From Nocardia sp. alder85J (lineage in GTDB: Bacteria; Actinomycetota; Actinomycetes; Mycobacteriales; Mycobacteriaceae): a stretch of 64,000 nucleotides of DNA. This document shows positions 9,438 through 17,946 of the stretch, one piece after another. The DNA is taken from positions 778,862 through 842,861 of the forward strand of contig NZ_JAIUCZ020000004.1 of assembly GCF_020176955.2 (NCBI RefSeq), in the 5' to 3' direction. The first letter of the stretch is position 1. Each line of letters begins with the position of its first letter. The position numbers and the translations under genes were made by a program. The notes beneath the pieces are model-generated. The model was given only the letters and a program-made list of their open reading frames with translations. It did no database searches and was not told where the DNA came from.

Positions 9438-9760
9438 TTCTCTGGGGAAACCACCCGGAATGGGTTGCAAACGTGGGCCTTTGTGCAGCTCAGCGATCTT
9501 CACGGAGAGTATCAGATCGCAACAGGTGTCGCGGTTGCCCTCACGGCGGTCTCACAACCTGCATCGACGGGTCGAGAGCGCTCCTCGCGACGTGCCGCGC
9601 CCCGATACACGCCGTCGCTGAACTGCTGGCGCAGAGATTCTCAGGGCCAGTCGGATTCCCTATCGGTGGCAAGCCACCGCGGACCCAATTGGCCGCCATA
9701 GCAATCCGGCCGCAACCACCCATCGGGGCGCCAGGGCCGCGACCTCGGTTATGGAGCCCC

Positions 9761-10359
9761 GTGACCGTTTCCCTACTGGTGGCCGCATTCGTCGCCTTCA
9801 TCGCGACGACCGTCGACGACCTGATCATCGTCACCGCACTATTCACCACCAGCCGCGCCACCCGGAAACCACGACCGGCCACCATCATCACCGGCCAGTA
9901 CATCGGCTTCACCGCCATCGTCGGCATCTCCCTGGCCGCTGCCGCCGGACTGCACACCGTGCCCGATCGCTGGGTCGGACTGCTCGGGTTCGTACCCATC
10001 GGCTTCGGGCTCTGGGGCCTGTGGCGATTACGCCGCACCGACAAGGATTCCCGGCCTGCGCTGGCGTCGACCGCGACCAGCATCGCCGCCGTCACCTTCG
10101 CTAACGGTGCCGACAACATCGGCGTGTTCACCCCACTGGTCCGCAGCCTGCCGGTACTCGGCGCGATCGGTACCGCGCTCGGGTTCCTGGTGCTGGTCGG
10201 CGTGTGGTGCGGACTCGGCGCACTGCTCGCTCTCACCGGGCCGTGGTCACAGCCCTGGGTCGGGTCAGTCACTGGCTGGTCCCCGTCGTCTTCCTGGTCA
10301 TCGGCGCGTTGATCCTCACCACCACAGGAGCATTCACCCTCATCACCGACCCGCTCTGA
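9761..10359 (+). pseudogene. CadD-family transporter with a late frameshift
   Basis: GTG at 9761 with GGAG 6-7 nt upstream. The first 165 residues match cadmium-resistance/CadD-type permeases: FVAFIATTVDDLIIVTALF, then IITGQYIGFTAIVGISLAA, and FANGADNIGVFTPL. About five membrane helices are predictable. Near 10245 (ACCGGGCCGTGG) the frame breaks: the original frame goes polar (GWSPSSSWSSAR), while the frame shifted by one base reads HWLVPVVFLVIGALILTTTG and ends at TGA 10357-10359, the expected last helix. One missing base explains this. It is either a decayed gene or a sequence error. It would be a metal-export passenger of the transposon. Confidence 0.75.
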
Positions 10360-10575
10360 GCGCAGCGCACCCGAGCCCAGACCAGCCACGCGCCACCGGG
10401 ATGTCGACAGTGCCGATGGTCCACTACCGGCTGCCCACAAGCAACCTCGGTGGCTGTCGACAAGAGTTCTCGGCAATTGCCTGGAGAACGCTGGCAGACA
10501 CAACATGTCGTGTTCAGGAAATCTGTCAGACCCCAGGTGTAGTGTTCAAGTGCCAGGCAGGCTCTCCTGAACAGG

Positions 10576-10613
10576 AACGAGCCCCAACCGGGGCAACCGG
10601 CATGAGGCTCGTT
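10576..10613. terminator. Nested hairpin after the transporter
   Basis: AACGAGCC at 10576-10583 pairs with GGCTCGTT at 10606-10613, enclosing GCCCC-aacc-GGGGC at 10581-10594; the two stems overlap and may be alternatives. There is no T-run. It could end the transporter transcript or be a recombinase-related structure inside the element. Confidence 0.4.
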
Positions 10614-10718
10614 CGGTAGCACTTGGTCCGTGCAGCCCGAACCTACCTCACATGGTCCAGATCGGTCGGATATCGATCAGGGCCGCCGGCACGGCATGCC
10701 AGGTGTGAGGAGCTGGGT

Positions 10719-11510
10719 ATGGCTAGGAAACGCGCTCAGGCGCGGACAGGCGGGGCAGCGGGGCGCTATCGGGTTCCTGCGGGCACCGTCTACAACGAGT
10801 TCGTCGGTGTCCTTGGGCCCATCCGGGGTCCCGCGGAAGCTGAGCTCCATGTTCGGGTCGGCGAGCACGCCGGCCGTTGTGTGGACTGGTCCATCGACTT
10901 GATCGCACGATCGGGTCATCAGGAGGATTTCCTCCGCGTCAAACGTCCGCTGGAACGACGGACGCGGCAACGGGTATCGGTGAGCGGTTCCACGATCCGT
11001 CAGGAGACCTTTGACCAGCTCGATCCGCGGCGGTCCGTGCCGCGTATCGTCACGAAGCTGCGGGCTGGCGACACCGAACTCGTAGATCAGGAGTACGCAC
11101 GCCACATCGCGTCGCTCTATCGAACGTGGACCTCCGGAAACGGCGTAGATCCCCACACCGAGGTCATGTTCCAGTTCGCGATGACTCTTCGGGACGACCC
11201 GCAGTTCGGTGCCGAGGGCGAATACTCGTGGGTGCGCGACACTGTCGTCGCGCTGGATCCGGACCGGTTTCAGGATGTGATCGCCGAGCGTGCCGCGCAC
11301 TATTTCGCCGGCCGGCCCTGCACCGCTGGCGTCTGCAACCCCGCCAGCGAGCGGATGAAGTTCCTTCGGATCGGTGTGCCGAGCTCCAGCCCGGACATTC
11401 CCGCCGATGCGCTGGACGACGATCAGGCTTTTCATGGAAACCCGACCATGGGGATGCTCGCCGACTACCTGAACGCTGGTCGTGACTGGGTGGATCGCCT
11501 GACGGGGTAG
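10719..11510 (+). CDS. Unknown 263-aa protein carried by the transposon
   Basis: ATG at 10719 after GAGGAG (about 6 nt). It begins with a basic stretch MARKRAQARTGG, then a mixed domain (AGTVYNEFVGVLGPIRGPAE, ARHIASLYRTWTSG, EVMFQFAMTLRDDPQF). The 217-226 region has a short Cys pair (CTAGVC). There is no known motif, signal peptide or membrane segment. It converges on the recombinase genes and is separated from them by strong hairpins, so it is transcribed on its own and is best treated as passenger cargo of unknown function. Confidence 0.7.
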   Translation: MARKRAQARTGGAAGRYRVPAGTVYNEFVGVLGPIRGPAEAELHVRVGEHAGRCVDWSIDLIARSGHQEDFLRVKRPLERRTRQRVSVSGSTIRQETFDQLDPRRSVPRIVTKLRAGDTELVDQEYARHIASLYRTWTSGNGVDPHTEVMFQFAMTLRDDPQFGAEGEYSWVRDTVVALDPDRFQDVIAERAAHYFAGRPCTAGVCNPASERMKFLRIGVPSSSPDIPADALDDDQAFHGNPTMGMLADYLNAGRDWVDRLTG

Positions 11511-11515
11511 GTTCG

Positions 11516-11598
11516 GCTCGGCGAAATGCCGAGCGTGATCTGGCGCCCCGGCGGGTCGTCGTGAGCGGCGCCTGCCGTGCACGACGACCCGGCGGGGC
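11516..11598. terminator. Two hairpins between convergent genes
   Basis: GCTCGGC-gaaat-GCCGAGC at 11516-11534 directly follows the 263-aa gene. A longer stem has arms 11545-11563 and 11580-11598 (19 bp, one mismatch, 16-nt loop). Lying between converging genes, they are a likely bidirectional terminator. Confidence 0.7.
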
Positions 11599-11618
11599 AC
11601 CCGTAGCTGCCCAAACGG

Positions 11619-12140
11619 TCAGCGTCGCTTGTTCATTCCGGCGAACAGCTCCCGGTTCGCCGCGCGGGCCGCATCGAGCTCCTGGTCCCGTTCCCGAAGT
11701 TGTCCTCTCAGTTCGGTAACTTGCTGTTCCAGGTTCACAACTTGGCGCTGCAGCTGATCGATATCGGCCGGGGCTCCGAGCCCCGACTCCCGCCAAGCCT
11801 CAGCCCCCAGCAGCTCGGACAGCCGCTTTTCCAGCTGCTTGTTGTGACCAGCCATACGCGCGACGCGGGCCTCGGCGTTGGCCAAGTCCGCCCGCAGTGA
11901 CGCCGCAGTCACCGACGTTGCAGCCGCGCCGTCTTGTCGCGGCGCGGTTTGGGCTGCGTGGACTTGTGCGAGCAGGTCGCGGTGGCGGTAGATGTATGTG
12001 CGGTCGACGCCCGCGGCGCGGGCGATCGCCGACACACTGATGTCGTCGCCGTCGCCGCGAGCAATGTTGAGCGCCTTGACAACTCGTTGTCTGCGCCTGG
12101 CGGAGTCTGCCTGTCGTCCCTGAGTCATAGTGTCGGCCAT
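11619..12140 (-). CDS. TnpC-like accessory protein (DUF6262-like) of the Tn554-type element
   Basis: 173 aa; ATG at 12140, 4 nt after the stop of the large recombinase (an alternative ATG lies 12 nt further in). The N-terminal part is a TetR-like helix-turn-helix (VSAIARAAGVDRTYIYRHRDL, residues about 35-56). Residues about 85-165 form a long coiled coil (EARVARMAGHNKQLEKRL, LQRQVVNLEQQVTELRGQLR). This layout matches the small third protein of Tn554-like transposons, which influences transposition frequency and orientation. Confidence 0.8.
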   Translation of the reverse strand: MADTMTQGRQADSARRRQRVVKALNIARGDGDDISVSAIARAAGVDRTYIYRHRDLLAQVHAAQTAPRQDGAAATSVTAASLRADLANAEARVARMAGHNKQLEKRLSELLGAEAWRESGLGAPADIDQLQRQVVNLEQQVTELRGQLRERDQELDAARAANRELFAGMNKRR

Positions 12141-12143
12141 GGC

Positions 12144-14654
12144 TTATGCGGTCCTGTTCGGGCGGGTATCGGACAGGGGCTGATTGATCTTCGGCAGGCC
12201 GAGGCCCACGATGTTGTTGCGGGCGCGGCGCACGACGCCGACCGCGTCCTCGATCTCGGCGCGGTCCTCGACGGACAGTTCGTCGATGTCGGCGTTGATC
12301 CGGGAGATCAGCCGCCGGATGCGGGTGATCTCCTCGTCCGACGGCATGGCCTCGGCTTTGGCCCAGCTGTCGGCCGCAGTGAACGCGCCACGCAGGCGTT
12401 CGCGACTACGCAACAGGTCCGCCAAGTAGGACTCCAGATCCGGCAGGTAGGACACGTCTGTCGAGAAGTGCGCACAGCCCACACACCTGAACCGGACCGG
12501 GCAATCGTGGCCTCCGGCGGCGACGTTGCTAGGTTCGCTGCAGGTGCCGTACGGCACAGCGACCTCACCTACAGCGCGCCGGAGGTGTTCATCATCAAGT
12601 AGGGTCTGTGCTTCTCGCCAGACGCGGTGGCCGCTTCGATCGAACTGCATACTGGTGACCCGCTCGATCGCGTCACGGCGGCGGTTCTCGCCGACTCGGT
12701 AGTAGTCCTGGGTAGTTGTGAGCTGCCGGTGGTCCATCAGCTCACGCAAGACGTCGACGGGAACGCCAGCGTCGGCGTGGCGTTGTGCGTAGGTGTGTCG
12801 GTAGGCGTAAAGGATGATTCGGCTCTTATCGAAGGGCACCATCGTCCGTACCTGCTTGCCGTCGATCTCGACGGTCATGGGGACCTCGATCTCGGGCATC
12901 GCATCGATCCATTCGCGGTGTCGCTGGGATACCCACATGCTCGTGACCGCCCGCTGGCCGTGCGGGTTCTTCGTCGGCGCCGCCAGAAGTTTCACGTGCT
13001 TGGCAGGTTCGTCGGGGTAGCGTGCGCGGATCTGCTGCTGTTGCAGCACAATCAGCGCTGCGGTCTGCTCGGTGATCGGCAGACGCCGCCCGATCCGGTT
13101 CGCTTTGAAGTTGTCGTAGATGAGCACCGGCTTTCCCTGCTCGTCCCGGTCGAGGCAGTCGAGGCCCAGTTCGCAGATCTCCGCGGGCCGGCGCCCGGTG
13201 TCGATGAGAATCTCTACTGCGACGCGGATCTCGGGGCAACTGGCCCTCTCCAATCCGCCGAGGCGGCCGGCCAGGAAACGCATCACTTCAGCCGGAAGAT
13301 CCTTGCCGGTCTCGGTTTCCGGGTCCTTGGGAACGTCGCCAGGGATGAGCGCGAAGTCCTCCGGCAGCCCGTGCAGCGGCTGCCCGGCTCCGGCCAGGTT
13401 CAGCGTGCGCATCCTCTGCAGGATCACCCGCAGCCGCCGGACCCAACCTGTCCGCTGATGAGCACTGACGGCCCCGCTAGCTTGCAGGTAGGCCATCCGG
13501 TTCAGGAATGCGGTAATGTCCGCCCGCCCGAGCGCACCCGGGACCGCGCCCTGGTCGATACGCTGCAGGTGCAGGCTGTGTGACAGCACTCCGATCGCGC
13601 GAAGGTCGTATCGGATCTTGTTGGTGCGCTGCCGACCGCGGCGTTGCGGGAGCTCGTCGCAGGCCCATATCTTCGATGCCTCCCGCAGCCACGGCTGGAG
13701 GATGCCGGTGAAATGCAGCGTGCCGGTGCCGCCGAAGACCGTCACGTCCCATTCGTCCTTCAGCCGCTCGGTGTCGGGGTGGCGCAGACTGCGGGCAACG
13801 TCCTTGAGGAGCTTCCGGTGCACGGCTCTGGTATCCATACCGAGGACCCCCGGATCCAGGTCCGCCAGTGAGCCGCACTCCACCTGCCGCGCGCAGTCTC
13901 CGAGCCGACGAATCACGTGCGGAGCAGTCTTCACTCCCCGCGCAATCCGCTGATGCACGCCGTACAAGATCTCGGCGACGACACGATCGGGCAGGCCCCG
14001 CAGACTGACCTCACCCAGGACGGCGACGCTCGGCGCTGTCCGACACCACCATCGCTCATCCCAATCTTCGAGCCGGTTGCCCGCCGCCGAGAACCTACGA
14101 CGCTGTTCGTGGCGACGCATCTTGTGCAAGTGGCAGTACGGCCCGCCGTCGGTCTTGTCACGAACACACGAGGCAACGTCGCATCGGCCGAATCCCTTCA
14201 GCCCCACAATGTCCGGGTGAGCCACGAACTCTTCCAGCGGCAGCACGACCTTGTTCCGCCGCTGCCAGTGATGGGTGCCGCACAGTGCGACCTTCGAGGT
14301 GACCCACGGCCGCTCGCATGCCGGGACGAGGCATTTCTGGATCGTCTGTTCACGCAACCGGATACGTTCGATCGTCGTGAATTCCTCGACCGCCGGCATG
14401 CCTGCTTTTCTCCAACGAAGGTTGCACGACGCGCACAGCCCGTTGCCCGACAACCCGTACTGATCACATTTCGCCACCGCGCACGTAGGCCAGCCCAGCA
14501 GAGGGTGGTCTCGTGGAAGACGCACGACGCAAGTGTCATTGGACCACCCGATCAACGACAGAAACTCTGGCCCGATGGCCGCCCACAGCACTTCGACGCT
14601 GTCATCGCTGACTGCGGGCACGGTGGGGGCGATGGCCGCCTGGGAGGGTGTCAC
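12144..14654 (-). CDS. TnpB-like large tyrosine recombinase with N-terminal zinc knuckles
   Basis: 836 aa; the GTG at 14654 overlaps the previous stop (GTGA), with GGAGGAG upstream. Residues about 35-190 contain three Cys/His clusters of the pattern C-x4-C...CxxC/H (CAVAKCDQYG, CLVPACERPW, CDVASCVRDK), probably zinc-binding DNA contacts. The catalytic domain is C-terminal: Arg in DTGRRPAEICEL, then YAYRHTYAQRHADAG, LMDHRQLTTTQDYYRVG with the likely nucleophile Tyr. After it come a further Cys set (CPVRFRCVGCAHF) and helices. It works with the 383-aa recombinase for strand exchange. Confidence 0.88.
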   Translation of the reverse strand: MTPSQAAIAPTVPAVSDDSVEVLWAAIGPEFLSLIGWSNDTCVVRLPRDHPLLGWPTCAVAKCDQYGLSGNGLCASCNLRWRKAGMPAVEEFTTIERIRLREQTIQKCLVPACERPWVTSKVALCGTHHWQRRNKVVLPLEEFVAHPDIVGLKGFGRCDVASCVRDKTDGGPYCHLHKMRRHEQRRRFSAAGNRLEDWDERWWCRTAPSVAVLGEVSLRGLPDRVVAEILYGVHQRIARGVKTAPHVIRRLGDCARQVECGSLADLDPGVLGMDTRAVHRKLLKDVARSLRHPDTERLKDEWDVTVFGGTGTLHFTGILQPWLREASKIWACDELPQRRGRQRTNKIRYDLRAIGVLSHSLHLQRIDQGAVPGALGRADITAFLNRMAYLQASGAVSAHQRTGWVRRLRVILQRMRTLNLAGAGQPLHGLPEDFALIPGDVPKDPETETGKDLPAEVMRFLAGRLGGLERASCPEIRVAVEILIDTGRRPAEICELGLDCLDRDEQGKPVLIYDNFKANRIGRRLPITEQTAALIVLQQQQIRARYPDEPAKHVKLLAAPTKNPHGQRAVTSMWVSQRHREWIDAMPEIEVPMTVEIDGKQVRTMVPFDKSRIILYAYRHTYAQRHADAGVPVDVLRELMDHRQLTTTQDYYRVGENRRRDAIERVTSMQFDRSGHRVWREAQTLLDDEHLRRAVGEVAVPYGTCSEPSNVAAGGHDCPVRFRCVGCAHFSTDVSYLPDLESYLADLLRSRERLRGAFTAADSWAKAEAMPSDEEITRIRRLISRINADIDELSVEDRAEIEDAVGVVRRARNNIVGLGLPKINQPLSDTRPNRTA

Positions 14655-15802
14655 CGCAGCTCCTCCATCAGTTCCCGCGGCGAAGGTACCCGCTCGACCG
14701 CGGCGCGTAACCGCTCGGCAGACGGGTGCAGGTACGGCTGCGACGAGGTCGGGCTGGCATGGCCCATCAGCACCTGGATCTCGTCGAGCATGGCCCCTGC
14801 GTCAGCAAGATTGCTGGCAAACCCGTGGCGGCCTTGATGCGGGGTCACTGTCCGGTCCAACCCGGCACGGCGAGAAAGGGTTTCGAACAGCTCGTTGACC
14901 GCATCGACGCTCAACGGCGCGCCCAGCGGCTTCCGGAACAGATTCACCAGTAGGAAGTCACAGGCCACTGCGGCAGCCAGTCGGCCACGTTCGATCAGGT
15001 AGAGATCGAGCGCGCGAACCGTGAGGAAGTCCAGCGGAACAGCGCGCCCATACCGGGATTTCGCCCATGCTCCGTTCGGGTTCTCACGCCGGACGACATG
15101 CAGGTGCGCGCCCAGAATCCGGCAGCCGTGCACCGAGTTGTCCGGCAACAGATGCAGATCCGAGCGTCGCAACCCCGCGGCCTCTCCACGGCGCAAGCCG
15201 CTGCGGGCGAGCAGCAAAACGATCAGCCGATCACGCGCTGACCGGCACACCCGGAACATCGCAACGATCTCGGCATCGGTGGCACGGTCCACCACGGTCT
15301 CCGGTTCGTGGACATGATGCCGCGCCCGCAACCGCTGCCTCAGCGCGCTGGATTCTCCCTGCGCGACCAACGGCAGGTCCCGGATGTCGGCCACCTCGTA
15401 CAACTGTTCCATCACCCAGCTCTCGGCTTCCTTGGCCACCACAGCGAACACCAGGAAGCCACGCACCGCGGTGAGGATCTTGTTGATCCGCGACTCCCCG
15501 CGCACCGGAGCCGCTCCAGGACCCATCACGACCGTCCCAAGACGGGCCGGGGTGTACTTCAGCCACACCATGAACAAGCCGAAGTCGCGTGCGGCGGTGC
15601 GCCACTCGCGTCCCGTGCCGCTGCACCACCGTAGATACAGCGACACGCTCTCCGCGTACGCCTTCGTCGTCGATTCGGCCCTGTCACGGCCGAATCGCAA
15701 CTCCCTCAGATACTGGTCCGCGACCGGCTCCACGACGTACTTATCGTCGATCACCGTCCAGTAGCGGCCGCCTGACGGCATTCGAACCAGAAACGCTCGC
15801 AC
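14651..15802 (-). CDS. TnpA-like tyrosine recombinase
   Basis: 383 aa from a GTG at 15802 preceded by GGAGGG. The SAM-like core-binding domain is N-terminal (TKAYAESVSLYLRWCSGTG). The catalytic domain has Arg in LLARSGLRRGEAAGLR, TPHQGRHGFASNLAD, LMGHASPTSSQPYLHP with the nucleophile Tyr. First gene of the tnpA-tnpB-tnpC operon. The 126 bases upstream to the right junction must hold the promoter and the right end recognised by the recombinases. Confidence 0.88.
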   Translation of the reverse strand: MRAFLVRMPSGGRYWTVIDDKYVVEPVADQYLRELRFGRDRAESTTKAYAESVSLYLRWCSGTGREWRTAARDFGLFMVWLKYTPARLGTVVMGPGAAPVRGESRINKILTAVRGFLVFAVVAKEAESWVMEQLYEVADIRDLPLVAQGESSALRQRLRARHHVHEPETVVDRATDAEIVAMFRVCRSARDRLIVLLLARSGLRRGEAAGLRRSDLHLLPDNSVHGCRILGAHLHVVRRENPNGAWAKSRYGRAVPLDFLTVRALDLYLIERGRLAAAVACDFLLVNLFRKPLGAPLSVDAVNELFETLSRRAGLDRTVTPHQGRHGFASNLADAGAMLDEIQVLMGHASPTSSQPYLHPSAERLRAAVERVPSPRELMEELR

Positions 15803-15928
15803 TCGCCCTCCACTCCGTAGTCGAACAACGCGAAGCCACAGAGCTACACACCCCAGAGAACCGTCGCAAAACCCCGCCGGAGTGTCCGCGACACCACGTC
15901 ACGCAACAGATCCCGCTTCCCCCAAGAA

Positions 15929-15934
15929 GATCGG
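15929..15934. repeat. Right junction hexamer of the Tn554-like element
   Basis: GATCGG, matching 9432-9437. The base after it resumes the SLOG reading frame. Confidence 0.8.
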
Positions 15935-16100
15935 CGACGCCGACGTGGTCATCGCGGTTCGAGACCGGCGCATCACCCGCGGCGGCACGGTCGCGACATT
16001 GGCCTACAACGCGCGGCGGCGACCTGTCATCACTGTGGACGTCACTACTCGCCGCACGAGCATCGACACCGGAACCGGGTCCGACCTTCCCGCCCTCTGA
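15935..16100 (+). pseudogene. NADAR-SLOG fusion protein, 3' part
   Basis: From the junction the frame reads GDADVVIAVRDRRITRGGTV then ATLAYNARRRPVITVDV, the C-terminal strand-helix-strand of SLOG-family proteins, where the TRGGT loop binds phosphate. It has no start of its own near the junction and fits the 5' part at 8626-9437 in frame. Precise excision would give an intact protein of about 327 aa. Confidence 0.85.
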
Positions 16101-16271
16101 TCCCGACTGCCAGGGGTGGACCGCCCATGGTCCGCCCCTCCAGGTTTGTTCCGGAGAACCCGTGACCGAGCAGGTACGGCTGCTGGACCACCAGCGCGAC
16201 ATCGTCACCGGCCCTCGTCTCTTCGGACGATCCAGCACCACCTCCGCACACCACTCGTCGAAATGAGAGTC

Positions 16272-16532
16272 ATGAATTTCCAGGACACCGACCACTGGGA
16301 CCGTCACGTCACCATCGATCTCAGTCCCGCGCCACATACACTCGAGTTGAGGTTTTCCGGGGCTGGCCTTTTCAGTATCGACGCGCCCATCGAAAGCGAA
16401 CCCGGCACCGGACCCGATTTGCGCACCTGGCTCCGCGACGTTCTCACCGAGCGTTTCGATATCATCGTCAATCATCTCGCCACGGACTATCACCGTGCTC
16501 AGAACCGCCTCGACGACGAGCCCCCCTTCTGA
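16272..16532 (+). CDS. 86-aa protein with an SSB-like C-terminal tip
   Basis: ATG at 16272 with a weak GAGAG just upstream. The body (HVTIDLSPAPHTLELRFSG, LRTWLRDVLTERFDIIVNHL) is a compact alpha/beta domain not recognised. It ends RLDDEPPF; the ssb product 500 bp downstream ends DDEPPF as well. In SSB this acidic tip ending in Pro-Phe docks RecQ, RecG, PriA, exonuclease I and others, so this small protein may compete for or recruit the same partners. That role is inference; the shared tip is directly visible. Confidence 0.65.
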   Translation: MNFQDTDHWDRHVTIDLSPAPHTLELRFSGAGLFSIDAPIESEPGTGPDLRTWLRDVLTERFDIIVNHLATDYHRAQNRLDDEPPF

Positions 16533-17029
16533 AGCCACTCGGACCAAATCCCCGACGTGGCTCGGTGCACTGCCCGCTCGCGCAATACCGTGCGCGGAGT
16601 GCCCGGCCCCGAGACGATCCGGCCACAGCAGCACGTGGCTCTCGATTCGCTGCCAGCGCCGTGCGGATCAGCGCAGTACCTCGGAATTCGTTGTGCCCGA
16701 AGCGCACTGGTGCAATCATCGCCACAACGGATACTCGCCCGCGATGCCGTGCTGCGACCACAACGCAGCGCGGGCGGACCCACGGTGACCAGAGCCCGCC
16801 GTTCGTGGCGTATCTGACGGATAACGCGATGGGAACGGGCAGCTCCCGGTGGTAGCGGTGTGATCCACGGTGATCGCGCAGTGCGCGCGTTCGCTTCTCT
16901 CGTCACCGTGATTTCCATTGTTCGTCCCACTCGCGGCGCGTCCCGTGCGGCCCGGTCGTGTGTGAGTTTGCCGCGCCGACTTCCGACGCGAATCCCCTTG
17001 TGTCGAAACATTATCGAAGGAGTGCCATC
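16533..17029. other. Leader region of ssb, no gene seen
   Basis: About 500 bases without a protein-like frame. The last 60 bases before ssb are lower in GC and probably carry its promoter; no clear -35/-10 pair was found. Confidence 0.4.
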
Positions 17030-17521
17030 ATGGCTGAGGAAACCTATATCACCATCATCGGGAACCTGACTGCGGATCCGGAGATCCGGTTCACCCCCGG
17101 TGGTCTGGCCGTCGCGAATTTCACTGTCGCGCAGACGCCGCGGGTTTTCGACCGTGCCACCAATTCGTGGCGGGACGGTGAGGCGCTGTTCATGCGGTGC
17201 AACATCTGGCGCGAGGCCGCGGAGAATGTTGCCGAGAGCCTCGTGCGCGGCGCGCGGGTCATCGTCACCGGCAAGCTGGTCTCGCGGACGTGGGAGACCC
17301 GCGAGGGTGAGAAGCGCACCACCGTCGAGCTCCAGGTCGTCGAGATGGGCCCGTCGTTGCGGTTCGCGACCGCGCAGGTCACCAAGATCACCCGCAACGG
17401 CGGATCGGCTCCGTCGGCTCCGGCCGCGAGCGATGATCCGTGGCAGAACGCGAACGCCGCGCAGAGCCCCGCGCTCGCCGGAGTGGGAGCCCGAGCTCAG
17501 GACGACGAACCGCCGTTCTGA
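17030..17521 (+). CDS. ssb: Single-stranded DNA-binding protein
   Basis: 163 aa; ATG at 17030 with GAAGGAG 5-6 nt upstream. OB fold in residues 1-115: YITIIGNLTADPEIRFTPG, ANFTVAQTPRVFD, FMRCNIWREAAENVAESL, GARVIVTGKLVSRTWETREG. A Gly/Ala/Pro-rich linker follows, then the acidic tip DDEPPF. The length and linker are those of an accessory actinobacterial SSB. Conjugative elements often carry their own ssb to protect transferred single strands, fitting the relaxase 5 kb downstream. Confidence 0.96.
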   Translation: MAEETYITIIGNLTADPEIRFTPGGLAVANFTVAQTPRVFDRATNSWRDGEALFMRCNIWREAAENVAESLVRGARVIVTGKLVSRTWETREGEKRTTVELQVVEMGPSLRFATAQVTKITRNGGSAPSAPAASDDPWQNANAAQSPALAGVGARAQDDEPPF

Positions 17522-17535
17522 TCGGCCCGCGGCCT

Positions 17536-17559
17536 GGCCCGCTCTCGCGAGAGCGGGCC
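17536..17559. terminator. 24-bp perfect palindrome after ssb
   Basis: The 24 bases are their own reverse complement (GGCCCGCTCTCG and its mirror), starting 14 nt after the ssb stop. No T-run follows; GC-rich hairpins of this kind end transcripts in actinobacteria. Confidence 0.7.
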
Positions 17560-17664
17560 CAGCGCCGAGCGCGGTGGCCACGACTTCTCGAGGGGCTCGT
17601 TGCGCCCCTGCGTCCTTCGACTCTGTGACGACAAGGGAGGTGGTGGTGGGGGCCGGGCTGTTCG

Positions 17665-17885
17665 GCCGGTCGCTCGACCAGCCAGCCGGAGGGCTACCGG
17701 GTCGTGGTGCCACACCCGAGGGCCCACGCCCGGCGCAACCGCATTTCCGGGCGCGATGACCCAGCCATCGCCCACATCGTGTGGTCTGCGCGGAAATCCG
17801 GCCGCGCACGCCCCGGCGCGTTCCCTCCGGTGCGGCACCACAACCCGGTCCAACGCCCCTCGGCTGGTCGAGCGACCAGCCGCCC
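17665..17885. repeat. Long imperfect inverted repeat before the zinc-finger gene
   Basis: Two arms of about 95 bases (17665-17754 and 17790-17885) are imperfect reverse complements around a short centre. The best segments are GGTCGCTCGACCAGCC at 17669-17684, perfectly paired with 17862-17877, and CCGGGTCGTGGTGCC at 17697-17711, paired with 17834-17848 with one wobble. A centre-proximal ATTTCCG pairs as well. As single strand it would form one extended hairpin. It could be an RNA leader of the next gene or a single-strand origin. Confidence 0.65.
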
Positions 17886-17946
17886 ATCCCTCCGGTATCT
17901 GCGTGTGCCGGAGGGGCATTCGCTTCCCGCAGAAGGGACCTTTCCG

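Larger units (their letters stand above)
9432..15934. mobile_element. Tn554-like transposon, about 6.5 kb, inserted in the NADAR-SLOG gene
   Basis: Both junctions carry GATCGG (9432-9437 and 15929-15934). Removing one copy plus everything between rejoins codons ATG ATC GGC GAC GCC and restores the SLOG domain in frame, which fixes the ends at base level. Inside are two tyrosine recombinases and a coiled-coil DNA-binding protein in the tnpA-tnpB-tnpC order of the Tn554 family, a CadD-like transporter and a 263-aa unknown gene. Tn554 itself uses a 6-bp core and makes no long terminal repeats, in line with what is seen. It is likely mobile unless the transporter frameshift reflects wider decay. 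Confidence 0.88.
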
